A stretch of DNA of 64,000 nucleotides, from NCBI GenBank assembly GCA_000702525.1, contig JNIN01000001.1, positions 1,622,501-1,686,500 on the forward strand. The letters are read 5' to 3'. This DNA comes from Lachnospiraceae bacterium AC2012 (GTDB lineage Bacteria; Bacillota; Clostridia; Lachnospirales; Lachnospiraceae). The notes below the pieces were generated by a model, which made no database searches, was not told the DNA's origin, and worked only from the letters and a program-made list of their open reading frames with translations. The translations under genes were made by a program, and so were the position numbers. Below are positions 35,699-44,476 of this stretch, piece by piece. Numbering within the stretch: position 1 is the first letter of the stretch; each line of letters begins with the position of its first letter.

Positions 35699-35734
35699 CA
35701 TTTCTTAATGCTGAAAAAGGAGGGAGGTTTTTAC

Positions 35735-36496
35735 ATGGACGAAAAGATACAGAAGTTGCAGGAATATGTGGATGAAGCTGAAAAAATCGTATTCTTCGGC
35801 GGCGCAGGTGTATCGACAGAGAGCGGTGTACCGGACTTTCGAAGTGAAGACGGGCTCTATCATCAGAAATATAAATATCCGCCGGAAGTGATTTTGAGCC
35901 ACAGCTTTTATCGAAGTAAACCAAAAGATTTTTATGATTTCTATTATGAGAAGATTTTGGTGGATGGAATTGGTCCGGATGCGACGGGCGAGGACGAGAT
36001 TAAACCGAATAAGGCGCATCTCAAACTCGCGGAAATGGAACAAAAGGGCAAGCTCCTTGCGGTGGTGACGCAGAATATTGATGGGCTTCATCAGAAGGCG
36101 GGATCCAAGAGAGTATATGAATTGCATGGCAGTATTCACAGAAATTATTGTGAGAGCTGTGGAAAATTCTTTGATGGTGGCTATGTGCTAAAGCATAAAG
36201 CAGATGGCGTGCCAAAGTGTGATGCCTGTGGTGGCGAGATTAAGCCGGATGTCGTTTTATACGAAGAAGGGCTGGATCAGAAGACACTGGAAGGAGCGGT
36301 TCGATCGATTGCAGAAGCCGATTTACTGATTATCGGTGGAACAAGTCTTGCGGTTTATCCGGCAGCTGGGTTGATTGATTATTTCCGGGGAAAGCACCTG
36401 GTGTTAATCAATAAATCAAAGACAGAACGAGATCAGGTGGCAGACCTGGTGATTTCAGACAGTATTGGCGAAGTTCTGGATCAGATTCATATTTAG
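35735..36496 (+). CDS. NAD-dependent protein deacylase, Sir2 family (sirtuin)
   Basis: 253 residues from the ATG with AAAGGAGGGAGG six bases upstream; an ATG nine codons earlier lacks one. Sirtuin motifs: GAGVSTESGVPDFRS near 30, TQNIDGLHQKAGS near 112, the catalytic His in ELHGSIHRNYC, a zinc module of CESC and CDAC pairs, and GGTSLAVYPAAGLIDYF near 205. Removes acyl groups from lysines using NAD+. The R-x-x-x-D/Y-x-x-R succinyl-pocket pattern was not evident, so deacetylation is the default guess. Confidence 0.95.
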   Translation: MDEKIQKLQEYVDEAEKIVFFGGAGVSTESGVPDFRSEDGLYHQKYKYPPEVILSHSFYRSKPKDFYDFYYEKILVDGIGPDATGEDEIKPNKAHLKLAEMEQKGKLLAVVTQNIDGLHQKAGSKRVYELHGSIHRNYCESCGKFFDGGYVLKHKADGVPKCDACGGEIKPDVVLYEEGLDQKTLEGAVRSIAEADLLIIGGTSLAVYPAAGLIDYFRGKHLVLINKSKTERDQVADLVISDSIGEVLDQIHI

Positions 36497-36506
36497 GAGG
36501 TCATTC

Positions 36507-36692
36507 ATGCCAATGGATATACAGGTCGGGGATATCCTGACGATGAAGAAGGCACATCCTTGTGGAAGCAAGGAATGGGAAGTGCTTAGAATTGGTGCGG
36601 ATTTTCGTATGAAATGTATGGGCTGCGGACATCAGATTATGATACCAAGACCGAAAGCAGAAAAAGGGATCAAAAAAGTTATGAGACCTTAA
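36507..36692 (+). CDS. DUF951 family protein
   Basis: 61 residues from the ATG with TAGGAGG six bases upstream. Pattern DIQVGDILTMKKAHPCGSKEWEVLRIGADFRMKC... is the whole of this small family, with PCG, and MGCGHQIMIPR near the end; three cysteines may hold a metal. The gene commonly sits beside ychF or rpsF in Firmicutes, as here (219 bases before rpsF). Function unknown; an OB-like RNA-binding fold is often suggested. Confidence 0.9.
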   Translation: MPMDIQVGDILTMKKAHPCGSKEWEVLRIGADFRMKCMGCGHQIMIPRPKAEKGIKKVMRP

Positions 36693-36803
36693 TTAAAATC
36701 AAAAAAAAAATAAAAGAAACGTAAAAAACAGACAAAAACATAAAACAGAATAAACAAATTATTACAAATTTATGCCAAATCGAAGGAATTTGTGGGATTT
36801 CAC

Positions 36804-36832
36804 TTGAAAAATGGGCTTTATCGTGGTAATAT
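36804..36832 (+). promoter_or_regulatory. Promoter of rpsF-ssb-rpsR
   Basis: TTGAAA (36804-36809), 17-base spacer, TAATAT (36827-36832), leaving a leader of about 75 bases before rpsF. S6/S18 autoregulatory leaders exist in Firmicutes, but I could not identify the conserved fold here with certainty. Confidence 0.7.
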
Positions 36833-36911
36833 CTTAATTCGTGGTATATGAAAATATCCTTGGTTTCTATATTTTTAGAAGCCCAAAAGACCAAAAGGAG
36901 GTAGAAATCGC

Positions 36912-37202
36912 ATGAACAAGTATGAATTAGCACTCGTAGTGAATGCAAAGATTGAGGATGATGCGAGAACAGCAACTGTTGAAAAGGCAAAAGAGTACAT
37001 CACTCGTTTCGGTGGAACAGTTACTGACGTCGTAGAAGAAGGCAAGAAGAAGCTTGCTTACGAAATCCAGAAGATGGACGAAGGCTTCTATTTCTTCATC
37101 CAGTTCGATGCAGAACCAGAGTGTCCAGCTCAGGTAGAAGAAAACATCCGTATCATGGATAACGTTCTTCGTTTCTTGTGTGTTCGCGCAGACGAGGCAT
37201 AA
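36912..37202 (+). CDS. rpsF: Small ribosomal subunit protein bS6
   Basis: 96 residues, full length: MNKYELALVVNAKIEDDARTA, FGGTVTDVVEEGKKKLAYEI, EGFYFFIQFDAEPECPAQVE. S6 pairs with S18 on the 30S platform, and both flank ssb in this operon as in most bacteria. AAAAGGAGG lies nine bases before the ATG. Confidence 0.97.
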   Translation: MNKYELALVVNAKIEDDARTATVEKAKEYITRFGGTVTDVVEEGKKKLAYEIQKMDEGFYFFIQFDAEPECPAQVEENIRIMDNVLRFLCVRADEA

Positions 37203-37228
37203 GTTAGGAAAGAAAGAGGAATCTATAT

Positions 37229-37672
37229 ATGAATAAAATCATCTTAATGGGTCGTTTAACAAGAGATCCTGAAGTAAGATACGGTGCAGCAAACAATACA
37301 GCAATTGCTAGATTTTCCATTGCAGTTGATCGTCGCTTTAAGCGTGAAGGTCAGCCAACAGCTGATTTCTTCAACTGTACAGCATTTGGAAAAACTGGTG
37401 AGTTTGTAGAGAAGTATCTCAAGAAGGGAACAAAGGTTGTTCTTGATGGAGAACTTCAGAATGATAATTATACAAACAAAGAAGGACAGACTGTTTACGG
37501 AATGCAGATTATCGTTAACAGCTTGGAATTCGCGGAAAGCAAAGCTGCATCTGAAAATAATGCGGGTTTTGTAGCTCAGGCAGTACCTGACGCACCTGCA
37601 CCAACAGCGGAAGCTGGAGGTGGTTTTATGAATATCCCAGATGTTGCTGAAGACGAATTACCATTCGCATAA
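37229..37672 (+). CDS. ssb: Single-stranded DNA-binding protein
   Basis: 147 residues. OB fold at 1-105 ([60 protein letters not shown]); then an Ala/Pro-rich linker; and the acidic C-terminal tip [10 protein letters not shown], a shortened form of the D-D-D-I-P-F partner-binding tail. It coats single-stranded DNA at forks and gaps. Between rpsF and rpsR. Confidence 0.97.
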   Translation: MNKIILMGRLTRDPEVRYGAANNTAIARFSIAVDRRFKREGQPTADFFNCTAFGKTGEFVEKYLKKGTKVVLDGELQNDNYTNKEGQTVYGMQIIVNSLEFAESKAASENNAGFVAQAVPDAPAPTAEAGGGFMNIPDVAEDELPFA

Positions 37673-37688
37673 TTTAGGAGGTAAAAAC

Positions 37689-37946
37689 ATGGCTTTTAAT
37701 AAGACAGATAGAGCAGATGGTCAGAGAAGAAGACCAATGCGTAGAAGAAAAAAGGTCTGTGTTTTCTGTGGCAAAGGTGCTGAGATCTCATACAAGGATA
37801 CAGCTTTATTAAAGAGATATGTCTCTGAAAGAGGAAAGATCCTTCCTCGTCGTATCACAGGAAACTGTGCTAAGCATCAGAGAGCTCTTACAGTTGCTAT
37901 CAAGAGAGCTCGTCATATCGCTTTAATGCCATATGTAACAGACTAA
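37689..37946 (+). CDS. rpsR: Small ribosomal subunit protein bS18 (zinc-binding C+ form)
   Basis: 85 residues from the ATG with TAGGAGG seven bases upstream. The core [20 protein letters not shown] is diagnostic. Unlike Bacillus S18, it keeps CVFCGKG near residue 25 and [10 protein letters not shown], a C-x2-C ... C-x2-H set that can bind zinc. The longer frame upstream (16 codons) overlaps ssb and has no ribosome site. Confidence 0.97.
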   Translation: MAFNKTDRADGQRRRPMRRRKKVCVFCGKGAEISYKDTALLKRYVSERGKILPRRITGNCAKHQRALTVAIKRARHIALMPYVTD

Positions 37947-37963
37947 TTCATTTTAGTAATAAC

Positions 37964-38006
37964 AATACCGTTTCTCATTTAATACATGAGAAACGGTATT
38001 TTTTTG
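37964..38006 (+). terminator. Terminator after rpsR
   Basis: AATACCGTTTCTCAT / TTAATAC / ATGAGAAACGGTATT then a run of Ts; a 15-pair perfect stem. Confidence 0.93.
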
Positions 38007-38075
38007 TGCAAATTTGACTTATAATGAAGTATGACGAAAGTTGAAAACGCCAAAAAAAGAACATCAAGGGGGTTG

Positions 38076-39017
38076 ATGCAATTGGCAAAAGAGAAGAAAA
38101 GGCTAGAATTTCGATATTATACTTTGCCAACAGGTGAATATGTACTTCCCAAGCTGGGAAAAGGCTGGGAACAGGAGTACGGTGTAGGTTACGAAGGGAT
38201 GTTACATTTCCATAATTATCTGGAAATCGGATATTGTTATCATGGAAAGGGGAAATTGACAATCGAAGATCGAGAGTATCGCTATGGCGACGATATGTTT
38301 TCGATTATTCCAGCGAATATGCCGCATACGACAAACAGTGATCCGGGGAATATCTGTAAATGGGAATTCCTGTTTATTGATATGGATGAATTTATACGAA
38401 ATGAGATGAAATCCGATTATTTATCAAGGGATGAGATTATTCGTATCGTTAATAAAAGGGGAACGTTAAAGACAAAAAATAATCATCCGATTATTGCAAA
38501 ATTGATCTTGGATATTATTCGAGAGTGTAGAGAGAAGCCACTCTATAGCCAGATGAGCATAAAGGGGTATCTGACGGCGCTCGTCATCGAGATTTTACGC
38601 TTGGATGAAGAGCGAGAGATGGTGCATAAGAATATGAAACTGACGCATTATATCGAATCTGCGATTAAGTATGTCAATGAGCACTATCAGGATGATATAA
38701 AGATTGATGATATGGCGCAGGTTTGCGGACTGAGTGAGAGTCATTTCCGAAGGGTATTCGAAGAGAGTATGAATATGAAGCCCGTAGATTATGTGAATAT
38801 GATCCGTATTCAAAAGGCCTGTTCCATCATCAATAAAGAGGATTTATCCATGGAGGAAGTTGGATTCCGCGTAGGATACCAGACACCTTCCACTTTTAAT
38901 CGAAACTTTAAGAAAATCACCGGACAGACGCCATACCAGTGGAAGAGTAGTTCGGGGGAATGGGATAATTTACAGATGCAGTTTAATATCAGTGCATTGA
39001 AAGGATGGGATGCATAG
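38076..39017 (+). CDS. AraC-family transcriptional regulator with cupin sensor
   Basis: 313 residues from the ATG after AAGGGGG (three bases); an ATG 15 codons upstream lies only five bases after a TATAAT, so it is unlikely. Residues 40-125 are an AraC-type cupin (HFHNYLEIGYCYHGKGKLTI, FSIIPANMPHTTNSDPG). The C-terminal 100 residues hold two helix-turn-helices: IKIDDMAQVCGLSESHFRRV and EDLSMEEVGFRVGYQTPSTF, ending FKKITGQTPYQWK. Such proteins activate sugar genes on ligand binding. The lac-type ABC/GH2 operon 3.1 kb downstream is the likely target, though two glycosyltransferase genes lie between. Confidence 0.9.
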   Translation: MQLAKEKKRLEFRYYTLPTGEYVLPKLGKGWEQEYGVGYEGMLHFHNYLEIGYCYHGKGKLTIEDREYRYGDDMFSIIPANMPHTTNSDPGNICKWEFLFIDMDEFIRNEMKSDYLSRDEIIRIVNKRGTLKTKNNHPIIAKLILDIIRECREKPLYSQMSIKGYLTALVIEILRLDEEREMVHKNMKLTHYIESAIKYVNEHYQDDIKIDDMAQVCGLSESHFRRVFEESMNMKPVDYVNMIRIQKACSIINKEDLSMEEVGFRVGYQTPSTFNRNFKKITGQTPYQWKSSSGEWDNLQMQFNISALKGWDA

Positions 39018-40008
39018 CATGGTATATGTATGTTCCTTTGAAGGCGTAACATCCGGAGGCCCGGAGTTATTGCATCAGCTGGTATACGTGTTGAATGCAC
39101 TTGAAGTACCAGCAAAAATTGCATATTTAAGAAATGATTTTCCGATAGAAATCGTAGATGCAAAACCGGTGGAGTTGTATCGGGATTACTGTGAGGAAGC
39201 GGAGTCGGATTTGTCGGTCATCGATGCGCCAGGAAATGTGATCGTAGTGCCGGAAATGGCATTTGAGCTATTTGAACATATTCATCATGCGACCAAGGTT
39301 GCGTGGTGGCTCAGTGTAGATAATTATGTGATGGTGCTGCAAAAGGCGTATGGACTTACGCAAGAAGAGACGGATCGCGATAGCAATTTGGATTATTTCC
39401 ATTTCCAGGAACAACCGGAAGTGATTCATCTCGCACAGTCTTATTATGCGATTGATTTTCTGGAAAACCATCTGCATATACCGAAGGAGCAGGTGGGATA
39501 TCTGTCAGATTATATCAATGATTTATATTTACAAGTGGATGCCCAATCCTTAGGAATCGAGCGAAAAAATATGGTTCTTTTTAATCCGGTTAAGGGGAAA
39601 AAGCGTCTGAAGAAGTTGATTGATGCAACGCAGGATGAGATTCTTTGGATTCCGCTGGCAAATTTAAGTCGGGAGAAGATGCGTCTGCACATGCTACTTG
39701 CCAAGGTTTATGTCGATTTTGGAAATCATCCGGGCAAGGATCGAATCCCTAGAGAGGCAGCGATTAGTGGCTGCTGTGTCATCACGGGGAAGCATGGTGC
39801 GGCCGGTTATTATGAGGATATTCCGATTCCAGATCGGTATAAAGTGGATGATTTAGAAGATGTGGATGTGGAAGCAGTGAAGAAGCTGATTTTGGATATT
39901 TTCGAGAATTATGACGAAAGAATCGAGGATTTTGCCTATTATCGGGAAATGATACGTGGGGAAAAGGAGAAATTTATCCTGGACGCCATGAAGATTTTCA
40001 AAGGATAG
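39010..40008 (+). CDS. GT-B-like glycosyltransferase family protein
   Basis: 332 residues; ATG at 39010 has AAAGGATGGG just upstream, and ATG at 39019 is the alternative. It overlaps the AraC gene by eight bases, so it is cotranslated. N-terminus VYVCSFEGVTSGGPELLHQL resembles the donor-side start of GT-B enzymes; the C-terminal block DFGNHPGKDRIPREAAISG followed by CCVITGKHGAAGYYEDIPIP resembles the nucleotide-sugar site of family-1/4 transferases (E-A/E-x-x-x-G). WWLSVDNY is another family-like piece. Substrate unknown. It faces the GT2-methyltransferase gene, suggesting a shared glycan or glycoprotein pathway. Confidence 0.65.
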   Translation: MHSMVYVCSFEGVTSGGPELLHQLVYVLNALEVPAKIAYLRNDFPIEIVDAKPVELYRDYCEEAESDLSVIDAPGNVIVVPEMAFELFEHIHHATKVAWWLSVDNYVMVLQKAYGLTQEETDRDSNLDYFHFQEQPEVIHLAQSYYAIDFLENHLHIPKEQVGYLSDYINDLYLQVDAQSLGIERKNMVLFNPVKGKKRLKKLIDATQDEILWIPLANLSREKMRLHMLLAKVYVDFGNHPGKDRIPREAAISGCCVITGKHGAAGYYEDIPIPDRYKVDDLEDVDVEAVKKLILDIFENYDERIEDFAYYREMIRGEKEKFILDAMKIFKG

Positions 40009-40035
40009 CAAGAAAAATAGAAGAGATATAAGAGA

Positions 40036-40078
40036 AGGTGTGGACTTGAGGAGATTCCTCAAATCCGCACCTTTTTTC
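40036..40078. terminator. Bidirectional terminator between convergent glycosyltransferase genes
   Basis: AAGGTGTGGA-c-TTGAGGA / TTCCTCAA-a-TCCGCACCTT then TTTTT. It lies between the stops of the two genes. Confidence 0.85.
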
Positions 40079-41836
40079 TTATTTTTGTGCGTGTATAAAA
40101 TACTGGAAAACACGAAGCTCGGTGATATCTTGATAAGTCATATGCGTTTCAATGAGCTGATAGACAGATTCATCGATAGCAGCTTCTAAAATTACATTTT
40201 CTTTCAAAGAAATATCTAGGATTTTCAGGTCTGCCAGTTGTAACTGTTCTTCAATTTCCGATCGAAGCAGTTTTGGCGTACAACGATCCGTCTGAATAGC
40301 ATCCAGATAGATATTACGTTTTCCGGTAAGTAATTCACCGAGATACGCAATATTTCTAGGGTTTCTGATACAGAAGAGCAGGTGACCTTCCGGTTTTAAA
40401 ATGCGCTTTACTTCCCGCAGGAATTTCTCCGGGAAATTAATAAACTCCAGGAATTCCGTTATATAGATGATATCAAAGCTGGAATCCGGATACGGGAGGA
40501 TATCATCAGATTCTTTGATATAGGTAATCTCCGGAGAGAATAGCTTACCTAGTTTGCTGAAGCGTTTTTCCTGATCTAATCCCTGAAATGAGGCATGGGG
40601 ATAGTATTCCTGTAGAAGTTGTAGATTGCTACCGATTTTGGCTCCAATCTCGAGCGCGTGAAATCTTGCCTCCTGTGGAAATGGCGTCATGCTAACGTGT
40701 TCATAAGTTTTTAGGCTCAATGTCTCTAATGAGATGCCCCACTTATTGATGAAATATTTACGATTTCGCTGTAGGATGCGCTGATAGTTGTCATTTTTAA
40801 AACTGGCACTTCCAACGTGATAGACGAAGGAATTCTTACATAAATATAATTCGTATCCGGCATACTGGATGCGGATGGAGAGGTCATCGTCTTCATAATT
40901 ACCGGGCGTATAATTCTCGTCAAGAAGCCCGATTTCAAGCAGGACAGAATGCTTGATCAACATGGAGAAACCAATCAGTCTTGGCATTTTGCGATAGGCA
41001 TCGGGCAGAAGTCGATTGTTCTGTTTGCCAAATTCCAGACATTCTTCTAGTGGAGTTTCCGGAGTAAGGACATTCTGGTAATTGGAAATGTTATTGCTGA
41101 CACTCCCCGTTGCCCCCACTTTTTTCGATTGATAAAGTCCCATACGAAGCCAGAAAAGCGAGTTTTCGGTTAGCTGGGTGTCATTGTTCAGGAGATAGAT
41201 ATCATTTCCAGGTGTGGCCGCTTCCATCCCGATATTACAGCCTCTAGGAAAGCCGGTATTCTCCTGGTTACATATTAAAACAATATCATCTTGCGCTTTC
41301 AGATAGTCTACTACGCCGTCCGTGGAGGCGTTGTCGACAATGACGATCTCTCTCGCGGATACAGGAGTGGTACGTCGGATGCTTTCCAAGCAGTTCTGCA
41401 TGAGGTCCGGATGCTGATAGGACAGGATGATAAAGGAAGTTTTTGGAACTTGATAACCATCTGCAATCAGTCGGTCTAATTCGGATTGAATAGAATCCTG
41501 GTCCTCCGTATTTTCTTCTGGACAATGAAAAAGTGCATTTTCCAGGCAAAGATAGCTAAGAATTGGATTTTCACTGTAGTAATATTCACTTAATAGTACG
41601 TAATATTCATAGTTCATAGGGTTGTTTTCCATACCTTGCAGGAGGGATTCATACATAGAAGTCCGATCATGCATGCGAAAATAGGCCTCTGCCTTAAGGA
41701 TATAGAACGTATCATTTCTAGCAAAATCAATCCCTTCCGGGGTTCCTTCCGCAATTTGAAGATCGATCGTATCCATCCATTGTTTGGCTAAAGACAGGTC
41801 TTCCATTTCTAATGCTGCAATTATTTTCTCTAACAT
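40079..41836 (-). CDS. Glycosyltransferase family 2 fused to a SAM methyltransferase
   Basis: 585 residues from the ATG with AAGGAG six bases upstream; the frame extends 33 codons further but with no ribosome site. Residues 1-110 are helical, TPR-like (ALEMEDLSLAKQWMDTID, AEAYFRMHDRTSMYESLLQG). Residues 130-370 are GT2: TSFIILSYQHPDLMQNCLES, EIVIVDNASTDGVVDYL, NTGFPRGCNIGMEAA, and LLNNDTQLTENSL with the NDD/D-x-D-like metal site. Residues 395-500 are a class I methyltransferase: ALEIGAKIGSNLQLLQEYYP, GLDQEK, SFDIIYITEFLEFI. Similar fusions modify surface polysaccharides or flagellins; the acceptor is unknown. Confidence 0.85.
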   Translation of the reverse strand: MLEKIIAALEMEDLSLAKQWMDTIDLQIAEGTPEGIDFARNDTFYILKAEAYFRMHDRTSMYESLLQGMENNPMNYEYYVLLSEYYYSENPILSYLCLENALFHCPEENTEDQDSIQSELDRLIADGYQVPKTSFIILSYQHPDLMQNCLESIRRTTPVSAREIVIVDNASTDGVVDYLKAQDDIVLICNQENTGFPRGCNIGMEAATPGNDIYLLNNDTQLTENSLFWLRMGLYQSKKVGATGSVSNNISNYQNVLTPETPLEECLEFGKQNNRLLPDAYRKMPRLIGFSMLIKHSVLLEIGLLDENYTPGNYEDDDLSIRIQYAGYELYLCKNSFVYHVGSASFKNDNYQRILQRNRKYFINKWGISLETLSLKTYEHVSMTPFPQEARFHALEIGAKIGSNLQLLQEYYPHASFQGLDQEKRFSKLGKLFSPEITYIKESDDILPYPDSSFDIIYITEFLEFINFPEKFLREVKRILKPEGHLLFCIRNPRNIAYLGELLTGKRNIYLDAIQTDRCTPKLLRSEIEEQLQLADLKILDISLKENVILEAAIDESVYQLIETHMTYQDITELRVFQYFIHAQK

Positions 41837-42021
41837 AGGTTGCTCCTTGCTTTCGATGAAATATGAAATGTTACGGATCGAACATCTCGTACTAAAACCT
41901 ATTTTAGCAGATTTTATTACGGATTCGATATGCATAAACGCTTATAGGGACACGAAAATAAGGGCGGAAAATGCAAGTTTTTGAATTGAAAACAATCACT
42001 ATAAAAAAAGAAGATAGTTAT

Positions 42022-42030
42022 AATTGTACA
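42022..42030. promoter_or_regulatory. AATTGTACA motif overlapping a -10 box upstream of the sugar ABC operon
   Basis: TATAAT (42019-42024) overlaps AATTGTACA (42022-42030); no good -35 is visible, as in activator-dependent promoters. The same nine bases form part of the palindrome AATTGTACAATT at 48441-48452 before the galK unit. Confidence 0.35.
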
Positions 42031-42126
42031 TATAAAGCAACAGAAAGGACGGTTTTTGCAACAGTTTCCACAAAAGCAAGGGGTTACGGGAGCTGTGAAA
42101 TCGTCAAATATTAAGGAGGGTTTTTT

Positions 42127-43458
42127 ATGAAGAAGAAGGTTCTATCTATGCTGTTGGTAGGGGTACTGGCAGTAACATCACTCGCTGCATGCGGAAGCTC
42201 AAGCAGTGATAAGTCATCAGGTGAAAAATCTGCACAGTCTGATGATGAGAACACATTAACAGTCTATGCTTGGGATGCAAGTTTTAACATCCCAGCTCTG
42301 GAAGCCGCTGAGGCTGCTTATCAGGAGAAGAATCCTGATTTCCATCTGGAGATTATTGAGCAGACACAGTCTTCTGATGTAGAAGATGCAATCACACTTG
42401 CTGGTTCATCTGGAGACTACAGCCAGTTGCCAGATATCGTTTTATTCCAGGATCATTACATTCAGCAGTATGTAAGAAATTATCCAGATGCATTCCAGTC
42501 CATTGCTGATGCAGATATCAATTGGGATGATTTCGGTGCTGAGAAGACATCCTTCTCAACAATCAATGGCGAGCACTATGGTGTACCAGTAGATAACGGA
42601 ACGGTTATATTCGCTTACAGAACAGATTTATTAGAAGAATGCGGTTACACAATCGATGATGTAACAGGAATCACATGGGATCAATTCGATGAAATCGGTA
42701 AGGAAGTATATGCTAAGACTGGTAAATACTTACTTTCTATGGATGGTGATGGAAATGACCTCCCATACATGATGTTACAGGCAGAAGGAGTATCTCAGTG
42801 GAAGGACGGAGCTCCTTATATCACAGATAATGAAACAATGGTTGAAATCATCAATACGATTGTGAAATTACAGCAGGATAACGTTCTTTACCTTGCAAAT
42901 GACTGGTCTGATTACACAGATCAGACAATCGTTGGTGACATGGTTGCCGGTGTTATGAATGGTAACTGGATTATCCCAACGATTGAAAAGGTAGAAGAGA
43001 ACAGTGGTAAGTGGGAAATCACATCTATGCCTACACTTTCTGGTGAAGAAGGATATGCATCTAATGGTGGATCTTCTCTTTATATCACTGGTAACTGCAC
43101 AAAGACAGATCTTGCTAAGGACTTCTTAGCTTACACATTCGGTGGCGGAGAAGGTTCTATTGCTACATATGACAATGCATTAAAGGATGGCGGTGTTATC
43201 ACAACATGCATCTCAGCTGGTGAATCTGATGTTTACAACGAAGGCGTTGCATACTTCAATGATCAGGCAATCTACGCAAAGATTGTAGAAATGGGATCAC
43301 ATGTACCTGTAGTAGAGCAGAGTGATTTCCACTATGATTGCCGTACACAGATTGCATCTGCAATTCAGTCTATTACAGCAGGTGAAGCTGATACAGCTAC
43401 AGCACTTGAAACAGCAGAATCACAGTTACAGCAGGTAATTGATGGCGCAGCTCAGTAA
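42127..43458 (+). CDS. Sugar ABC transporter substrate-binding lipoprotein
   Basis: 443 residues. Lipoprotein signal peptide: MKKKVLSMLLVGVLAVTSLA, lipobox L-A-A-C at Cys 22, then a Ser-rich linker. Family-1 extracellular solute-binding protein; TLTVYAWDASFNIPALEAAE and the conserved TWDQFDEIGKEVYAKTGKYL near 200. AAGGAGGG lies six bases before the ATG. It precedes two MalF/MalG-like permeases and a GH2 beta-galactosidase, so a beta-galactoside or galacto-oligosaccharide is the likely ligand. Expression is probably higher than that of the permeases, since a hairpin follows. Confidence 0.93.
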   Translation: MKKKVLSMLLVGVLAVTSLAACGSSSSDKSSGEKSAQSDDENTLTVYAWDASFNIPALEAAEAAYQEKNPDFHLEIIEQTQSSDVEDAITLAGSSGDYSQLPDIVLFQDHYIQQYVRNYPDAFQSIADADINWDDFGAEKTSFSTINGEHYGVPVDNGTVIFAYRTDLLEECGYTIDDVTGITWDQFDEIGKEVYAKTGKYLLSMDGDGNDLPYMMLQAEGVSQWKDGAPYITDNETMVEIINTIVKLQQDNVLYLANDWSDYTDQTIVGDMVAGVMNGNWIIPTIEKVEENSGKWEITSMPTLSGEEGYASNGGSSLYITGNCTKTDLAKDFLAYTFGGGEGSIATYDNALKDGGVITTCISAGESDVYNEGVAYFNDQAIYAKIVEMGSHVPVVEQSDFHYDCRTQIASAIQSITAGEADTATALETAESQLQQVIDGAAQ

Positions 43459-43513
43459 TTTTCATACTATTTATTAGAAATCAATAATTCCGGTTGTATG
43501 TGGAATGAATCGC

Positions 43514-43546
43514 GGGGAATCGGTTTCGATTCCCCGTTTATTTTTA
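43514..43546 (+). terminator. Intra-operon hairpin between binding protein and permease
   Basis: GGGGAATCG / GTTT / CGATTCCCC followed by GTTTATTTTT. A stem-loop with a T-rich tail between gene one and gene two of the transporter operon, suited to partial termination or protection of the upstream mRNA from 3' exonucleases. Confidence 0.8.
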
Positions 43547-43582
43547 GAAAGTCTAGTCATGACTGACAAAGGAGGGCTTACT

Positions 43583-44476
43583 TTGAAGAAGAACTTTAAT
43601 GTTCAGGCAAAGCAGCAGAGGGCTGGTTGGTTGTTCCTGTTACCAGCATCGATTCTAATCTTTGTTATGAGCTTTTATCCAATGATTGAGGCCTTTATCA
43701 CCTCATTTAAAACGGGTTCCAGTGCCAATATGGTATGGTCAGAACCTATTTTGAAAAACTATATAAGAATGTTCCAGGATGACCTGTTTAAGACATCCGT
43801 TGTAAATACATTTTTGTATCTGATTATTCAGGTACCAATTATGTTAATTCTAGCAATGTTACTTGCACAGTTATTAAATAACAAGGACTTGAAATTTAAG
43901 GGACTATTCAGAACCATGGTATTCCTGCCATGTGCAACATCTTTGGTATCCTATGCCTTGATTTTCAAATCTTTGTTTGCAACACAGGGTCTGATGAATA
44001 CAGTTCTTTTGAAGTTGCATATTATTTCTGAAAATGTGAACTGGCTTGGAACGGCAAGTACAGCAAAAGCGATTATCATCATTGCTTTGCTCTGGCGTTG
44101 GACCGGTTATAACATGGTCTTCTACCTGGCTGGATTACAGAATATTGAATATTCCGTATATGAAGCAGCAAAGATTGATGGTGCAAATGGATGGAAGACC
44201 TTCTGGGGAATCACTGTTCCATTGTTACGACCAACCATCATCATGACATTTATTATGTCTATCAATGGTACGTTGCAGTTGTTCGATGAATCTGTAAACT
44301 TGACAAAGGGTGGACCTGCAAATTCAACCATCACGATGTCACATTACATTTTCAATAATTCCTTTGGCGATGGTGTTGCGAACTTCGGATATGCATCTGC
44401 AATGGCATTTGTTGTATTCATCATGGTTGCAATTCTTGCATTTATCAATCTGAAAGTAGGTGATACACGTGACTAG
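43583..44476 (+). CDS. Sugar ABC transporter permease (MalF/UgpA type)
   Basis: 297 residues from a TTG start, chosen because AAAGGAGGG ends six bases earlier; the reading frame reaches further up but through the hairpin. Six membrane helices are visible (e.g. AGWLFLLPASILIFVMSFYP, FLYLIIQVPIMLILAMLLA, AFVVFIMVAILAFINL). The cytoplasmic EAA loop is YEAAKIDGANGWKTFWGITVP, which docks on the ATPase. Overlaps the next permease by eight bases. Confidence 0.92.
   Translation: MKKNFNVQAKQQRAGWLFLLPASILIFVMSFYPMIEAFITSFKTGSSANMVWSEPILKNYIRMFQDDLFKTSVVNTFLYLIIQVPIMLILAMLLAQLLNNKDLKFKGLFRTMVFLPCATSLVSYALIFKSLFATQGLMNTVLLKLHIISENVNWLGTASTAKAIIIIALLWRWTGYNMVFYLAGLQNIEYSVYEAAKIDGANGWKTFWGITVPLLRPTIIMTFIMSINGTLQLFDESVNLTKGGPANSTITMSHYIFNNSFGDGVANFGYASAMAFVVFIMVAILAFINLKVGDTRD

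Noticed and set aside
36833-36911. S6:S18 autoregulatory leader before rpsF
   Set aside because: A leader of suitable length exists, but I could not identify the conserved CCG internal-loop element, so no riboregulator is claimed.
42091-42110. Catabolite-responsive element before the ABC operon
   Set aside because: Only the left half (TGAAATCG) matches the cre consensus; the right half diverges.
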